Source of the DNA: Nocardioides zhouii
Lineage (GTDB): Bacteria; Actinomycetota; Actinomycetes; Propionibacteriales; Nocardioidaceae
DNA: 64,000 nt
Reading direction: 5' to 3'
Assembly: GCF_004137345.1 (NCBI RefSeq)
Contig: NZ_SDWV01000009.1
Span: 1-64,000, forward strand
The translations under genes and the position numbers were made by a program. Below, in pieces: positions 44,053-54,500 of the stretch (position 1 is the stretch's first letter; the number at the start of each line of letters is the position of its first letter). The notes beneath the pieces were generated by a model, which was not told the DNA's origin, searched no databases, and saw nothing but the letters and a program-made list of their open reading frames with translations.

Positions 44053-46404
44053 TCAGGGCCGGGAGTCGGGAGCCTGGACCCGCGGCTGGAACCGGCCGGT
44101 CGGCGTGGTCGGTGACTCCGACGGCGAGGGCGGGACCGGTGTCGTCGGGGCCGGTGTCTCCGTCGGGACGGGCGTGGTCGGTGTCTCCGTCGGCACCGGC
44201 GTGGTCGGCGTCTCCGTCGGGAGCGGTGTCTCGGTCGGCAGCGGCGTCTCGGTCGGCGTCTCCGTCGGCGTCTCGGTCGGCACACCACCGGTCTCGGTGG
44301 GCGACTGGGACGGCTTCGGCGTCGACGTCGGGGACGGCGGCGGCGTGTACTCGTGGCCGTCCTCCGGTGCGTCGCCGTCGACGTAGACCGGCTCCGGGAA
44401 CTCCTTGACGTCCATGCCCTCCATCACGCGCTGCATGATCGCGGTCCAGGTCTTGGCCGGGTAGTTGCCGCCGAAGTAGCCCGAGCGGCCGTCGCTGCTG
44501 GTCGGCAGCCACATGTCGGCGCCGTCGGGACGCAGCACGTCGAGTCCCTCGCGGCCCTTGCCGCGGACGAACATCACGGCCGTGGAGACCTGCGGCGTCG
44601 TGCCGACGAACCACGACGACGAGACGTCGCCGTCGTCGTTGGTGGCGGTGCCGGTCTTGCCGGCGACCGGCCGCTCGAGCGCGAGCGCCTCGGTGCCCGA
44701 TCCCTCCTCGACGACCTGCTGGAGGGCGTACGTCACGTCGGCCGCGATGTCGGGGTCGACGGTCTCCTTGCTGCGGGTCTTCGCCTCGTAGAGGGTCTCG
44801 CCGTTCTTGTCGACGACCTTGCGCACGACGTGCACCTCGTTGCGGGTGCCGCCGTTGGCGAGGGTGGCGTAGGCGTTGGCCATGTTGATCGGGCTGACCT
44901 GGGCGGTGCCCAGGGTGACCCCGATGTTGTCCTGGAAGTCGATGGACTTGCGGGGGATGCCCCACTTCTCGGTCTCATTGCCAGGGATGCCCATGTCCTC
45001 GGCCGCCTGGATCACCTTCTGCGGCCCGTCGGGCATCGAGTCGACCATGTCGACGAAGGCGGTGTTCACGGAGTTCTCGGTGGCGGTGATCATCGAGACG
45101 GCCGAGCCGTAGTCCTCGTCGCCCTGGTTCTCGAACTCGGTGCCGGCGATGTCGATCGGGCTGTTGCCCTCGAAGGTGTCGTTGAGGGAGAAGCCCTCGC
45201 GGATCGCCGCGACGTCGGTCGCTGCCTTCATCGTCGAGCCCGCCATGCCGCCGGCGACCGCCCAGTTGATCTGCGACTCGAGGTAGTCCTGGCCGCCGTA
45301 GAAGCCGAGCAGCTCGCCGGACTGGGTGTCCACGGTCGCCGCGGCGACGTGGAGGTCCTTGTTGCCGGCAGGGCCTGGCATGCCCGCGTCGGGCCGCTGC
45401 TCGTCGACGGCCTCCTCGACGTCGGCCATGACCTGGGGGTCGAAGGTCGTGGTGATGCGCAGGCCGCCGCCGTCGATCTCCTCCTCGGAGGCGATGCCCC
45501 TGGCCAGCAGCTCGGACTTGACCAGCGCCAGCATGTGGCCCTTCTGGTCGCCGAACTGGCTCTGCGTCGCGACCTTGGGGAACTTCGGCAGCCGCTTGAG
45601 CGCGGTGTCGCGCTCCTCGCTCGTGATCGTGCCCATCTCGGCCATGCTGTCGAGGACGTACTCGTAGCGGATCTTGAGGTCGTCCCGCGCCTGCTTGCCG
45701 TTGGCCGGGTCGAACTGCGTCGGGTTGTTGAGCACCGTCGCCAGCACGGCGGCCTCGCGCAGGCTGAGGTCCTTGGCGTCGTGGTCGAAGAAGGCCTTGG
45801 ACGCGGCCTGGATGCCGTAGGCGCCGCGGCCGAAGTAGATGGTGTTGAGGTAGCCCTCGAGGACTTCCTTCTTGCTGTACTGCTGCTGGATCTTGAGGGA
45901 GACGACCGCTTCCTTGATCTTGCGCTTGTAGCTCTGCTCGCTCGTCAGGTAGAGGATCTTCACGTACTGCTGGGTGATCGTCGACGCGCCCTGGCGCGAG
46001 TTGCCGCTGGCGTTGGAGAACAGCGCGCGGAGGATGCCCTTGGGGTCGATGCCCTTGTCGGTCCAGAAGGTGCGGTTCTCCGCGGCGACCACGGCGTCCT
46101 TCATCGTGTCCGGCATCTCGTCGTACGGGATCGACTCGCGGTTCTGGTCCTCGTAGTAGGTGCCGAGCTGCTGCTTGCCGTCCTGGTAGTAGACGAACGT
46201 GGTCTGCGCCTGGAAGGCCTCGTTCGCCTTCGGGATGCTGATCGCCTGGTAGAGCACGACAGCGATGCCCGCTGTGACGAGCGCGCCGACGACGGCGACG
46301 ATCCCGAGGATCTTGGCGACCTTCGCGGCCCGCTGGCCCTTCGTCCGCCGCTGCTGGGGCCGTCGGGTCTTGGCCTTGCCGTCGGCCCTGCGCTTCGCAC
46401 TCAC
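44053..46404 (-). CDS. ponA: Class A penicillin-binding protein (PBP1, transglycosylase/transpeptidase)
   Basis: 783 residues. A basic cytosolic N-terminus and one helix ([21 protein letters not shown]) lead to a GT51 domain ([16 protein letters not shown] with the catalytic Glu; [11 protein letters not shown]). The transpeptidase has the Ser in AGSTMK, SVN in TENSVNTAF, and KTGTA. A Thr/Pro/Glu-rich repeat tail of about 90 residues follows. It polymerises and cross-links peptidoglycan. The GTG start was chosen at VSAKRRADG. It is divergent from padR. Confidence 0.93.
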   Translation of the reverse strand: MSAKRRADGKAKTRRPQQRRTKGQRAAKVAKILGIVAVVGALVTAGIAVVLYQAISIPKANEAFQAQTTFVYYQDGKQQLGTYYEDQNRESIPYDEMPDTMKDAVVAAENRTFWTDKGIDPKGILRALFSNASGNSRQGASTITQQYVKILYLTSEQSYKRKIKEAVVSLKIQQQYSKKEVLEGYLNTIYFGRGAYGIQAASKAFFDHDAKDLSLREAAVLATVLNNPTQFDPANGKQARDDLKIRYEYVLDSMAEMGTITSEERDTALKRLPKFPKVATQSQFGDQKGHMLALVKSELLARGIASEEEIDGGGLRITTTFDPQVMADVEEAVDEQRPDAGMPGPAGNKDLHVAAATVDTQSGELLGFYGGQDYLESQINWAVAGGMAGSTMKAATDVAAIREGFSLNDTFEGNSPIDIAGTEFENQGDEDYGSAVSMITATENSVNTAFVDMVDSMPDGPQKVIQAAEDMGIPGNETEKWGIPRKSIDFQDNIGVTLGTAQVSPINMANAYATLANGGTRNEVHVVRKVVDKNGETLYEAKTRSKETVDPDIAADVTYALQQVVEEGSGTEALALERPVAGKTGTATNDDGDVSSSWFVGTTPQVSTAVMFVRGKGREGLDVLRPDGADMWLPTSSDGRSGYFGGNYPAKTWTAIMQRVMEGMDVKEFPEPVYVDGDAPEDGHEYTPPPSPTSTPKPSQSPTETGGVPTETPTETPTETPLPTETPLPTETPTTPVPTETPTTPVPTETPAPTTPVPPSPSESPTTPTGRFQPRVQAPDSRP
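44110..44310. repeat. Short tandem repeats in the PBP tail
   Basis: Tandem 12- to 18-base units encode PTETPTE, PLPTE and TTPVPTE repeats at the C-terminus of the PBP. The DNA repeats are near perfect, so length variation between strains is likely. Confidence 0.8.
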
Positions 46405-46498
46405 GCTCGTCAGGGTACGGGAGCGCGCGGCATCGTCCGATATCGCGAGCGACTCCCGCCGGCCTGCGGCGTACATCCCGATTCGTCACTCGCGGATA

Positions 46499-46511
46499 TA
46501 TCGGTACGATA
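46499..46511. promoter_or_regulatory. Putative PadR operator
   Basis: Dyad TATCG-GTA-CGATA seven bases before the padR ATG. A related CGATATCG lies about 60 bases further upstream toward the ponA start. The position suggests autoregulation, and possibly control of ponA. Confidence 0.45.
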
Positions 46512-46517
46512 GGTCGC

Positions 46518-47093
46518 ATGGCACGCCGTGCAGACACCATCGAGCTCGCAGTCCTCGGACTGCTGCACGAGGGACCCATGCACGGCTACGAGCTGCGCAA
46601 GCGGCTGAACCTCATGCTCGGGTGGGGCCGCGTGCTGTCCTACGGCTCGCTCTACCCGGCGCTGAAGAAGATGCTGCGGGCCAACCTCATCACCGAGGTC
46701 GCCACCACCACGACGCCGACCAGCCGCCGACCGCGCATCGTCTACGAGGTCACCGCGGCCGGCAACGAGCACTTCCAGCGCCTCATGACCGAGGTCGGGC
46801 CGACCGCGTGGGAGGACGACAACTTCGACATCCGGTTCGCGTTCTTCTCCTCCACCGACATGGAGATCCGTCTCCGCGTCCTCGAGGGTCGCCGCTCGCG
46901 GCTGCAGGAGCGCCTGGCGCGCGTGCAGGGCGAGCTCGAGCGGACGCAGGCCGAGGTCAACCGGTACGCCGCCGAGCTCCAACGCCACGGCGTGGAGTCG
47001 GTGGAGCGCGAGGTGCGGTGGCTCTCGGACCTCATCCAGGCCGAGCGCGGCGGCCCCCCGGCGACGGCGCCCGCGCCGTCCCCCCACGACTGA
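46518..47093 (+). CDS. PadR-family transcriptional regulator
   Basis: 191 residues. The winged helix is [22 protein letters not shown], then [17 protein letters not shown] and [17 protein letters not shown]. The C-terminal half is a coiled coil ([20 protein letters not shown]) for dimerisation, as in PadR subfamily 1. It lies between ponA and ino1, as in mycobacteria and Streptomyces, so it may control them. The ligand is unknown. Confidence 0.9.
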   Translation: MARRADTIELAVLGLLHEGPMHGYELRKRLNLMLGWGRVLSYGSLYPALKKMLRANLITEVATTTTPTSRRPRIVYEVTAAGNEHFQRLMTEVGPTAWEDDNFDIRFAFFSSTDMEIRLRVLEGRRSRLQERLARVQGELERTQAEVNRYAAELQRHGVESVEREVRWLSDLIQAERGGPPATAPAPSPHD

Positions 47094-47146
47094 TCAGAGC
47101 TTTTCGACATCCAGCAAGCACGACCAGCAGAGAAAAGGAGAGCCCC

Positions 47147-48229
47147 ATGGGTTCAGTACGAGTAGGGATCGTGGGCGTCGGCAACTGCGCCACCTCCTTG
47201 ATCCAGGGCGTTGAGTACTACAAGGACGCGGACCCCTCCGGGACCGTCCCCGGACTCATGCACGTGAAGTTCGGCGACTACCACGTCAAGGACGTCGAGT
47301 TCGTCGTCGCCTTCGACGTCGACGACAAGAAGGTCGGCAAGGACCTCTCCGAGGCCATCAACGCCTCCGAGAACAACACGATCAAGATCGCTGAGGTCCC
47401 GACCCTCGGTGTCGAGGTCAAGCGCGGCCCGACGATGGACGGCCTCGGCAAGTACTACCGCCAGACCATCGAGGAGTCGGCCGCCGAGCCGGTCGACGTC
47501 ACGCAGGCGCTCAAGGACGCCGAGGTCGACGTCCTCGTGTGCTACCTCCCCGTGGGCTCGGAGCAGGCCGCCAAGTTCTACGCGCAGTGCGCGATCGACG
47601 CCGGCGTGGGCTTCGTCAACGCCCTCCCCGTCTTCATCGCCTCCGACCCCGAGTGGGCCAAGAAGTTCGAGGACGCCGGCGTCCCGATCGTCGGCGACGA
47701 CATCAAGAGCCAGGTCGGCGCCACCATCACGCACCGCGTGATGGCGAAGCTGTTCGAGGACCGCGGCGTGGCGCTGGACCGTACGTACCAGCTCAACGTC
47801 GGCGGCAACATGGACTTCAAGAACATGCTCGAGCGCGAGCGACTGGAGTCCAAGAAGGTCTCCAAGACCCAGGCCGTGACGTCGAACCTCACCGGTGAGC
47901 TGGCCGACAAGATCGACAGCCGCAACGTGCACATCGGCCCGTCCGACTACGTCGCGTGGCTCGACGACCGCAAGTGGGCCTACGTCCGCCTCGAGGGTCG
48001 CGCCTTCGGTGACGTCCCCCTCAACCTCGAGTACAAGCTCGAGGTCTGGGACTCCCCGAACTCCGCCGGCATCATCATCGACGCCGTACGCGCCGCGAAG
48101 ATCGCCCTCGACCGCGGCGTCGGCGGCCCGATCATCGCGGCCTCGACCTACCTGATGAAGTCCCCGCCGGTGCAGATGGCCGACGACCTCGGCCGCGCCG
48201 AGCTCGAGAAGTTCATCGCGGGCGAGTGA
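47147..48229 (+). CDS. ino1: Inositol-3-phosphate synthase
   Basis: 360 residues, of actinobacterial type. The NAD-binding motif is [20 protein letters not shown]; the active-site region has [16 protein letters not shown] and [13 protein letters not shown], with later [12 protein letters not shown]. It converts glucose-6-phosphate to inositol-3-phosphate, the first step to phosphatidylinositol and mycothiol. AAAAGGAG precedes the ATG. It follows padR by 53 bases. The several mycothiol-linked families in the window depend on this product. Confidence 0.95.
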   Translation: MGSVRVGIVGVGNCATSLIQGVEYYKDADPSGTVPGLMHVKFGDYHVKDVEFVVAFDVDDKKVGKDLSEAINASENNTIKIAEVPTLGVEVKRGPTMDGLGKYYRQTIEESAAEPVDVTQALKDAEVDVLVCYLPVGSEQAAKFYAQCAIDAGVGFVNALPVFIASDPEWAKKFEDAGVPIVGDDIKSQVGATITHRVMAKLFEDRGVALDRTYQLNVGGNMDFKNMLERERLESKKVSKTQAVTSNLTGELADKIDSRNVHIGPSDYVAWLDDRKWAYVRLEGRAFGDVPLNLEYKLEVWDSPNSAGIIIDAVRAAKIALDRGVGGPIIAASTYLMKSPPVQMADDLGRAELEKFIAGE

Positions 48230-48267
48230 TCGCCGGGCGTCCTCCGACGCCCACCCAGCACCATCCC

Positions 48268-48306
48268 AGCGGCCCCGCAGTCCACGTCCCGGACTGCGGG
48301 GCCGCT
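48268..48306 (+). terminator. Terminator of ino1
   Basis: A 16-bp stem (AGCGGCCCCGCAGTCC and its complement) with a 7-base loop, 39 bases after the ino1 stop. It has no U-tract. Confidence 0.8.
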
Positions 48307-48401
48307 GCGTGTTCCGGAACCGGCGAGTAACTTCCGGCCCCTGCGCGTCGTTCTCAGGTCATCGACGCGCCCCCGCACGCGTCCTACATCCGAGGAACCC
48401 G

Positions 48402-51400
48402 ATGCCCCGATCACGTCGGCTCGCGACCACCATCCCCGTCGCCGCCACCGCCCTCCTCGCCGGGATGCTGACCGTCACCACGGTCGCCACCTCCGGCACC
48501 GCCAGCGCCGCGGCACCAGCCGCCGCACCTGCCGCGACCTCGTCCGCCACGGTCGTCTCCGAGGGAGTCGTCGGCGGGCTCGAGGTCGAGAACTCGTTCG
48601 TCTCGGCCGTCGGCTGGGTCAAGCCCGGCGACACCTATCCCTCGCGCGTCATCGTGCGCAACACCTCGGCGTCCACCGTCTCCGGCGCGTCCGTGGTCGT
48701 GGCCGCCCCGGTGGGCAGCACGATCGTGAAGGCCGGCACGACGACCGTCGAGGGCGGCACGTACACCTGGCAGGTCGGCAGCCTCGCCGCCGGCGCCTCT
48801 CGCACGCTCGTGCTCGAGAGCCGCGCCGCCACCCTCGCCCAGCTGCCGACGATCGTGTGGCGCGACCTGTCCACGACCGCGACCGTCACGGTCGGCGGCG
48901 CGAACCAGGCGCTCACCAGCCACGGACCCAAGGTGATCCCGCCGGGTTCGGAGTACGACACCGCGCGCTACGGCGACCGGCCGTTCCCGGTCGTGCCCGT
49001 CGCCTACACCGACCGCGGCTACGGCACCCACGAGCGCTCGCTCGACACGGTCATCAACGACCCGTCCTTCGAGGGATCGACGTTCAACCTCTTCCAGGAG
49101 ATGAGCATCGGCCAGCTCTACCCCGACGGCACGGTGCCCTCGGCCGGCATCGCGACCGCCGACTTCGCCTACCCCGGCAACACCGGCACCGGCGGGGACA
49201 AGGCCTTCCCGTTCACCAAGGTCGTGCCGGGCCAGACCTGCGCCGGTGTGACGTACGCCGACAGCCCGCTGCCGACGAACCCGCTCTACACCGAGCGGAT
49301 CCAGGACGGCGTCTACCAGCTCCCCGGCACCACCGGCTACTACGGCTCCGACGCCAACGGCTCCGCGGTCGTCGGCTCGCTGGCCGGCGTCGGTGCGCTG
49401 CAGCAGATCGACTCGGGCTGCGGCCCCACCGGCAAGCTCGTCGTCGACGCGGCCGCGATCGCTGACCCGGAGATCGACTACTCGGACTACGACACCGACA
49501 AGGACGGCGTCGTGGACTTCTTCATGGCCGTCTTCGCCGGCTGCGGCGGCAACGGCGCGTCACAGCTGAGCGTCGCGGGCTGCGACCTGCCCAACCCCAA
49601 CACCGGCACGCCCGACGGCCCGTACGACAACATCTGGCCGCACTCCTCGAGCCTCGAGTTCTACTACTCCGACCCGACCACCGGCCTGCCCGGCTTCACC
49701 ACCGACGACCAGCTCAAGAACCTCGAGGGTGAGCCGCTCTGGTACACCGACGACAGCTACTCGACGATGACCACGACGGACAACGGCAACGACCTCAAGG
49801 TCTTCGTGCGCGTCGGGCCCTACAACCTCAACCCCGAGACGGCCATCGACCACGCGTCGGTGATCTCGCACGAGTACGGCCACTCGCTCGGCCTGCCGGA
49901 CTTCTACTCGACCGGCTCCCGCGAGACCTACGGCGACTGGAACCTGATGGCGACCGACAAGTCGCACAACATCGACGCCTTCGGCCGCCAGGAGCTCGGC
50001 TGGGTGGTCCCGGAGGTGCTCGACTCCGATCGCACCGAGACCGGCATCCCCGACTCCAAGCAGGACACGAACGCCATCACCTGGCAGACCCCCGCCGGTG
50101 CGCCGTACACCCTCACCGAGGGGCAGGCTGGTGTCGGACGCGTGCAGAACTCGCAGATGTACGTCGCCAAGCTGCCCGGCCGGATCCTGCTGGACCCGGC
50201 GAAGTTCGACACCGGTGACACGGCGACGGCCTCGCACACGTGGTGGTCGCGCTCCGGCAACGACTTCGGCTGCTCGACCGACGACGGCGGCCACAACATC
50301 GACGTCGCGCTCCCCGAGGCCGCCGGCCTCCCCGCCGGCACGACGCTCTCGCTCGACCTCAAGTCGATGTGGGACATCGAGTGGGACTACGACTACGGCT
50401 ACGTCCTCACCTCCGGTGACGGCGGCCAGGACTTCGCCTCGCACCCGTCCGCCAACGGGTACACGACCTCCAACGCCGACCCGCTCGCCGGCAACCCCAA
50501 CCAGAACGGGTGCCAGGCGGCGTACGACAACGGGATCACCGGCACGTCCGGCTCGTACGAGGCCGGCTCGGAGGCCACCGACCGCAAGCTCGGCGAGACG
50601 CCGGAGATGGTGTTCCTCGCCGACTCCTTCGACATCTCCGACCTGGTCGGCAGCGACGCGCCCGTGCTGCGCTTCAGCTACGCGACCGACCCGGGCCTGG
50701 CGCGACCGGGCTGGTTCATCGACGACGTCGTGGTGACGGCCACGCTGCCCGACGGCTCCACGCGCGAGATCTACGCCACCGACTTCGAGACCAGCGGGGG
50801 CACCGACGACCCGCGGATCTTCAACGGCGGCTGCCGCGCCGACGGCCCCGGCGGGAACTGCGGACAGGGGTGGCAGTACGTCGCCGCCGGCACCGAGGGT
50901 CCGTCCGACCACGCCTACTACCTGGAGATGCGCGACCGCTCCGGCTTCGACCTCGACGGCAACGGCCAGATCGACCGCGACCCGATCGCCTTCGCGTCGG
51001 GCCTGTACACCGCGTACACCGACGAGGCGCACGGCTACGGCAACGCCGGCACCGACGACCCGCCGGCCCAGTCGCCCCTCGACAGCCAGCCGGAGCCGGG
51101 CAGCAACACCCCCGACCTCGGCGACGCGGCGTGGACGGCGGCACCCGGCGACTCGCGCTTCTCCGACTCGGGCGCGGGGTGGACCGACAACTACGCCGAC
51201 CCGGGCAGCGCGTCGGGGAACTGGGAGTTCGCCTACGACTGCCTCACCTTCGACGTGCTCGGCATGAGCGGCAACGGTGACGGCACCGAGGCCGGCGAGG
51301 GCCCGCAGCAGGCCGACGGCGACCTGACCGGCGACGTGCGCTTCGACGTCGGCGCCGGGTGCGGCGAGTTCGACTACGGCTACGAGGACGAGCCGGTCCC

Positions 51401-52199
51401 GCCGGCCAACACGGCGCCGGACGCGAAGGCGACCGCCACTCCGGCGACCGGTGCACCGGGCACCAAGGTGCGCCTCGACGCCACGGGCAGCACCGACGCG
51501 GAGACGCCCGGGAGCCTGACGTTCTCGTGGAACTTCGGCAACGGGGGCACGACGAAGGACGCCCAGGGTGCGGTGGTGGAGCACACCTTCGCCAACGCCG
51601 GGACGTACGGCGCCACCGTGACGGTCTCCGACGCCGGCGGCCTCACCGACACCGCGACGGTCCGCATCACGATCACCGAGCCGGGCCAGCCGACGCCCCC
51701 GCCGACGACGACCGACCCGACGCCCACCACACCCGGGACCGGCTCGGGCTCGGGCTCCGGGTCGGGCGCCGGATCCGGCGGGACGGGCGGGGCAGGGATC
51801 GCGGTCACGTCCGTGACCCCGACCGCGCTGTCCCGGGCGTTGCCCTGCCAGGGCCGCTCGGTCGGCCACCTCGGCAGCTGGCGGGTGCTGCAGGGCAACG
51901 CCCCCGGTGGCTCCTACTGCGACAACCGCGGGAAGCGCACCGGTCGCGATGTGTTGCGCGTCGGCTTCCAGGGTGACGCGATCGACGTCGTCTTCGGTCG
52001 GGCCCGTGCTGGCGGCAAGGCCGTGCTCTTCGTCGACGGCGAGCGCGTCGGCACGCTGTCGTTCCGAGGCCGCAGGACCAGCCCGCGCCTGAACCGGCAC
52101 GCGGTGGTCTCCGGCCTCGGCACCGACCGCCCGCACCGGCTCCGGCTGGTGGTCCAGCGCGGCACGGCGTACGTCGAGGGCTTCCGCGTCGCGCGCTGA
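48402..52199 (+). CDS. Secreted M6-family (immune inhibitor A-like) metalloprotease with PKD domain
   Basis: 1265 residues. The signal peptide is followed by a CARDB-like domain. The M6 protease has the zinc motif HEYGHSLGLPDFY (His490) with GDWNLMA after it. A MAM/jelly-roll-like part with Asp/Gly-rich calcium-type loops follows, then a PKD domain (FSWNFGNGGTTKDAQG), then a Gly/Ser linker (SGSGSGSG) and a C-terminal beta domain. It is extracellular. GAGGAA precedes the ATG; no cell-wall anchor is seen. Confidence 0.88.
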   Translation: MPRSRRLATTIPVAATALLAGMLTVTTVATSGTASAAAPAAAPAATSSATVVSEGVVGGLEVENSFVSAVGWVKPGDTYPSRVIVRNTSASTVSGASVVVAAPVGSTIVKAGTTTVEGGTYTWQVGSLAAGASRTLVLESRAATLAQLPTIVWRDLSTTATVTVGGANQALTSHGPKVIPPGSEYDTARYGDRPFPVVPVAYTDRGYGTHERSLDTVINDPSFEGSTFNLFQEMSIGQLYPDGTVPSAGIATADFAYPGNTGTGGDKAFPFTKVVPGQTCAGVTYADSPLPTNPLYTERIQDGVYQLPGTTGYYGSDANGSAVVGSLAGVGALQQIDSGCGPTGKLVVDAAAIADPEIDYSDYDTDKDGVVDFFMAVFAGCGGNGASQLSVAGCDLPNPNTGTPDGPYDNIWPHSSSLEFYYSDPTTGLPGFTTDDQLKNLEGEPLWYTDDSYSTMTTTDNGNDLKVFVRVGPYNLNPETAIDHASVISHEYGHSLGLPDFYSTGSRETYGDWNLMATDKSHNIDAFGRQELGWVVPEVLDSDRTETGIPDSKQDTNAITWQTPAGAPYTLTEGQAGVGRVQNSQMYVAKLPGRILLDPAKFDTGDTATASHTWWSRSGNDFGCSTDDGGHNIDVALPEAAGLPAGTTLSLDLKSMWDIEWDYDYGYVLTSGDGGQDFASHPSANGYTTSNADPLAGNPNQNGCQAAYDNGITGTSGSYEAGSEATDRKLGETPEMVFLADSFDISDLVGSDAPVLRFSYATDPGLARPGWFIDDVVVTATLPDGSTREIYATDFETSGGTDDPRIFNGGCRADGPGGNCGQGWQYVAAGTEGPSDHAYYLEMRDRSGFDLDGNGQIDRDPIAFASGLYTAYTDEAHGYGNAGTDDPPAQSPLDSQPEPGSNTPDLGDAAWTAAPGDSRFSDSGAGWTDNYADPGSASGNWEFAYDCLTFDVLGMSGNGDGTEAGEGPQQADGDLTGDVRFDVGAGCGEFDYGYEDEPVPPANTAPDAKATATPATGAPGTKVRLDATGSTDAETPGSLTFSWNFGNGGTTKDAQGAVVEHTFANAGTYGATVTVSDAGGLTDTATVRITITEPGQPTPPPTTTDPTPTTPGTGSGSGSGSGAGSGGTGGAGIAVTSVTPTALSRALPCQGRSVGHLGSWRVLQGNAPGGSYCDNRGKRTGRDVLRVGFQGDAIDVVFGRARAGGKAVLFVDGERVGTLSFRGRRTSPRLNRHAVVSGLGTDRPHRLRLVVQRGTAYVEGFRVAR

Positions 52200-52206
52200 T
52201 CCCGCT

Positions 52207-52278
52207 TGTAACGCCGGGTTACTGCTTGTACCCACCCCCGTGCACGGGGGTGGGTACAGCACCTAACACGGCGTTACA
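52207..52278. repeat. Nested double palindrome downstream of the M6 protease
   Basis: Outer 10-bp arms TGTAACGCCG / CGGCGTTACA enclose a perfect 32-base palindrome centred on CCCCCGTG-CACGGGGG. The inner part could serve as terminator of the protease; the outer arms reach to 40 bases before the next start and may be an operator. Confidence 0.65.
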
Positions 52279-52317
52279 GTCGGCTGGCTGTCCCGCGGCC
52301 CGTCGGAAGGACCCCCC

Positions 52318-52995
52318 ATGAACATCGCAGTACTCGGCACCGGCGCGGTCGGCCAGGCGCTCGCCGGTCGGCTCAGCGGACTCGGCCACACCGTCGCCGT
52401 CGGCACCCGCGACCCCGAGGCCACGCTGGCTCGCACCGAGCTCGACGGCATGGGCAACCCGCCGTTCGCCGCGTGGCTCGGCGACCACGCCGCCGTCAGG
52501 CTCACCACGTTCGCCGAGGCCGCCGCCGAAGCGGAGCTCGTGGTCCTGTCCGGCAGCGGGTCCGCCGCCCTCGACATGCTCACCGCGGCCGGCGCCCAGC
52601 ACCTCGCCGGCAAGCCGGTTCTCGACATCTCCAACCCGCTGGACTTCTCGGCCGGCTTCCCGCCGAGCCTCTTCGTCAAGGACACCGACTCCCTGGCCGA
52701 GCGGATCCAGGCGGCCTTCCCCGAGGCCCGGATCGTGAAGTCGCTCAACACCCTGACCGCGCAACTGATGGTGGAGCCCGACCTGCTCGGCGGGCCGACC
52801 ACCGTGTTCGTCTCGGGGGACGACGCGGACGCCAAGGCGACCGTGACCGACCTCCTCACGTCGTTCGGTCACCAGGACGTGATCGACCTCGGTGGGATCG
52901 AGACCGCCCGCGGCACCGAGATGTTCCTGCCGCTGTGGCTGCGGACGATGGGTGCCCTCGGCACCGGCCTGTTCAACATCAAGGTCGTGCGCTGA
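52318..52995 (+). CDS. F420-dependent NADP reductase-like protein
   Basis: 225 residues of the NADP oxidoreductase/Fno family. The Rossmann motif MNIAVLGTGAVGQALAGRL is followed by VAVGTRDPEATL, which recognises NADP. ELVVLSGSG, then VLDISNPLDFSAGFPPSL, and IVKSLNTLTAQLM are typical of the NpdG-like group. It would pass hydride between F420 and NADP, or reduce another substrate. GGAAGG precedes the ATG. It converges with the CCA enzyme gene. Confidence 0.85.
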   Translation: MNIAVLGTGAVGQALAGRLSGLGHTVAVGTRDPEATLARTELDGMGNPPFAAWLGDHAAVRLTTFAEAAAEAELVVLSGSGSAALDMLTAAGAQHLAGKPVLDISNPLDFSAGFPPSLFVKDTDSLAERIQAAFPEARIVKSLNTLTAQLMVEPDLLGGPTTVFVSGDDADAKATVTDLLTSFGHQDVIDLGGIETARGTEMFLPLWLRTMGALGTGLFNIKVVR

Positions 52996-52996
52996 T

Positions 52997-54448
52997 TCAG
53001 CCCTGACGCCCGGCCCACCAGCCCCGCAGTGCCGCCTCCGCCTGCTCGGGCGTACGGGGTCCCTCGTCCATCCGCAGCTCGAGAAGGAACCGGTAGGCCT
53101 CCCCGACCTCGCGGCCGGGGCCCACGCCGAGGATCTCCATGATCTGGTTGCCGTCGAGGTCGGGCCTGATCGAGGCCAGCTCCTCCTCCTCGCCGAGCCG
53201 GGCGATCCGCTCCTCGAGCGAGTCGTACGTCCGGCGCAGCCGCTCGGCCTTGCGCTGGTTGCGGGTGGTGCAGTCGGCACGGGTGAGGATGTGGAGCCGC
53301 TCGAGCTGGGTGCCGGCGTCGCGGACGTAGCGGCGTACGGCGCTGTCGGTCCACTCCCCCGAGCCGTAGCCGTGGAAGCGCAGGTGCAGCTCGACCAGCG
53401 TCGAGACGGCCTCGATGTCGTGGTTGGAGAAGCGGAGCGCCTGCATCCGCTTGCGGGTCAGCTTGGCGCCGACGACGTCGTGGTGGTGGAACGTCACGGT
53501 GCCGCCGGACTCGAAACGGCGGGTCTTCGGCTTGCCGACGTCGTGCATCAGCGCGGCGAACCGCGAGATGAAGTCCGGCCCGCTGCCCAGCCGGTGCTCG
53601 AGGTCGATCGACTGCTCCAGCACGGTGAGCGTGTGCTCGTAGACGTCCTTGTGACGGTGATGCTCGTCGCGCTCGAGCGCCAGGGCCGGCAGCTCCGGCA
53701 GCACGTGGGAGGCGAGGCCGGTCTCGACGAGCAGGCTGAGACCGAGCCGCGGGTGGGGGGCGCACACGAGCTTGACCAGCTCGTCGCGCACCCGCTCGGC
53801 CGAGATGATCTCGATCCGGCCGGCCATCGCCGTCATCGCCGCGACCACCTCGGGAGCCACCGCAAAGCCGAGCTGCGCGGCGAAGCGCGCCGCCCGCATC
53901 ATCCGCAGCGGGTCGTCGGAGAAGGAGTCCTCGGGCGCGCCCGGCGTACGCAGCACCCGCTCGGCCAGGTCGACGATCCCGCCGAACGGGTCCTCGAACT
54001 CGCGCCCCGGCACGCGTACGGCCATCGAGTTGACCGTGAAGTCGCGCCGGCCCAGGTCGCCGGCGAGGTGGTCGCCGAAGTCGACGTCGGGCTTGCGGGA
54101 GGTGGGGTCGTACGTCTCGGAGCGGTAGGTGGTGATCTCGACCTGCCACGGCCCCTTGCGGCAGCCGATGGTGCCGAAGGCGCGACCCATGTCCCAGACG
54201 GCGTCGGCCCAGCCGGAGACCAGCCGCTCGGTCACCTCGGGCCGGGCGGACGTGGTGAAGTCGAGGTCGCTCTGGAGGCGGCCGAGCATCGCGTCGCGGA
54301 CCGGGCCGCCCACGAGGGCCAGCTCCTCGCCCGCCTCGGCGAACAGGACACCGAGCTCGTCGATGACCGAGCCGATGCGGTCCAGCTCCGCGCCGACGCG
54401 GTGCTGGATCTCGACGATCGTGAGCGGTGGCAGGGCGGCGTCGGACAC
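52997..54448 (-). CDS. cca: CCA tRNA nucleotidyltransferase
   Basis: 483 residues, class II. The head domain has LALVGGPVRDAMLGR and the metal pair in SDLDFTT; FGDHLAGDLGRRDFTVNSMA and DPLRMMRAARFAAQLGF follow. The C-terminal HD domain reads FAALMHDVGKPKTR with a His/Asp pair. It adds or repairs the CCA end of tRNA. The GTG start was chosen at VSDAALPPL. In mycobacteria a mutT gene lies between this and the DUF6049 gene; here only 52 bases separate the divergent pair. Confidence 0.94.
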   Translation of the reverse strand: MSDAALPPLTIVEIQHRVGAELDRIGSVIDELGVLFAEAGEELALVGGPVRDAMLGRLQSDLDFTTSARPEVTERLVSGWADAVWDMGRAFGTIGCRKGPWQVEITTYRSETYDPTSRKPDVDFGDHLAGDLGRRDFTVNSMAVRVPGREFEDPFGGIVDLAERVLRTPGAPEDSFSDDPLRMMRAARFAAQLGFAVAPEVVAAMTAMAGRIEIISAERVRDELVKLVCAPHPRLGLSLLVETGLASHVLPELPALALERDEHHRHKDVYEHTLTVLEQSIDLEHRLGSGPDFISRFAALMHDVGKPKTRRFESGGTVTFHHHDVVGAKLTRKRMQALRFSNHDIEAVSTLVELHLRFHGYGSGEWTDSAVRRYVRDAGTQLERLHILTRADCTTRNQRKAERLRRTYDSLEERIARLGEEEELASIRPDLDGNQIMEILGVGPGREVGEAYRFLLELRMDEGPRTPEQAEAALRGWWAGRQG

Positions 54449-54500
54449 GACGGGCCAGTCTACGTCCGGTCCGACGCCGCCCAACAACTACAGTCGGTGC

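Noticed and set aside
44353..46512. 719-residue + strand frame opposite ponA
   Set aside because: Shadow of the PBP gene; the product is a Val/Asp/Leu/Gly-rich string without domains.
48309..48401. Earlier ATG start for the M6 protease
   Set aside because: It overlaps the stretch just after the ino1 terminator and gives a non-signal N-terminus; the ATG behind GAGGAA fits a signal peptide.
49560..52262. 900-residue minus-strand frame opposite the M6 protease
   Set aside because: No family signature; the + strand has zinc motif, signal peptide and PKD domain.
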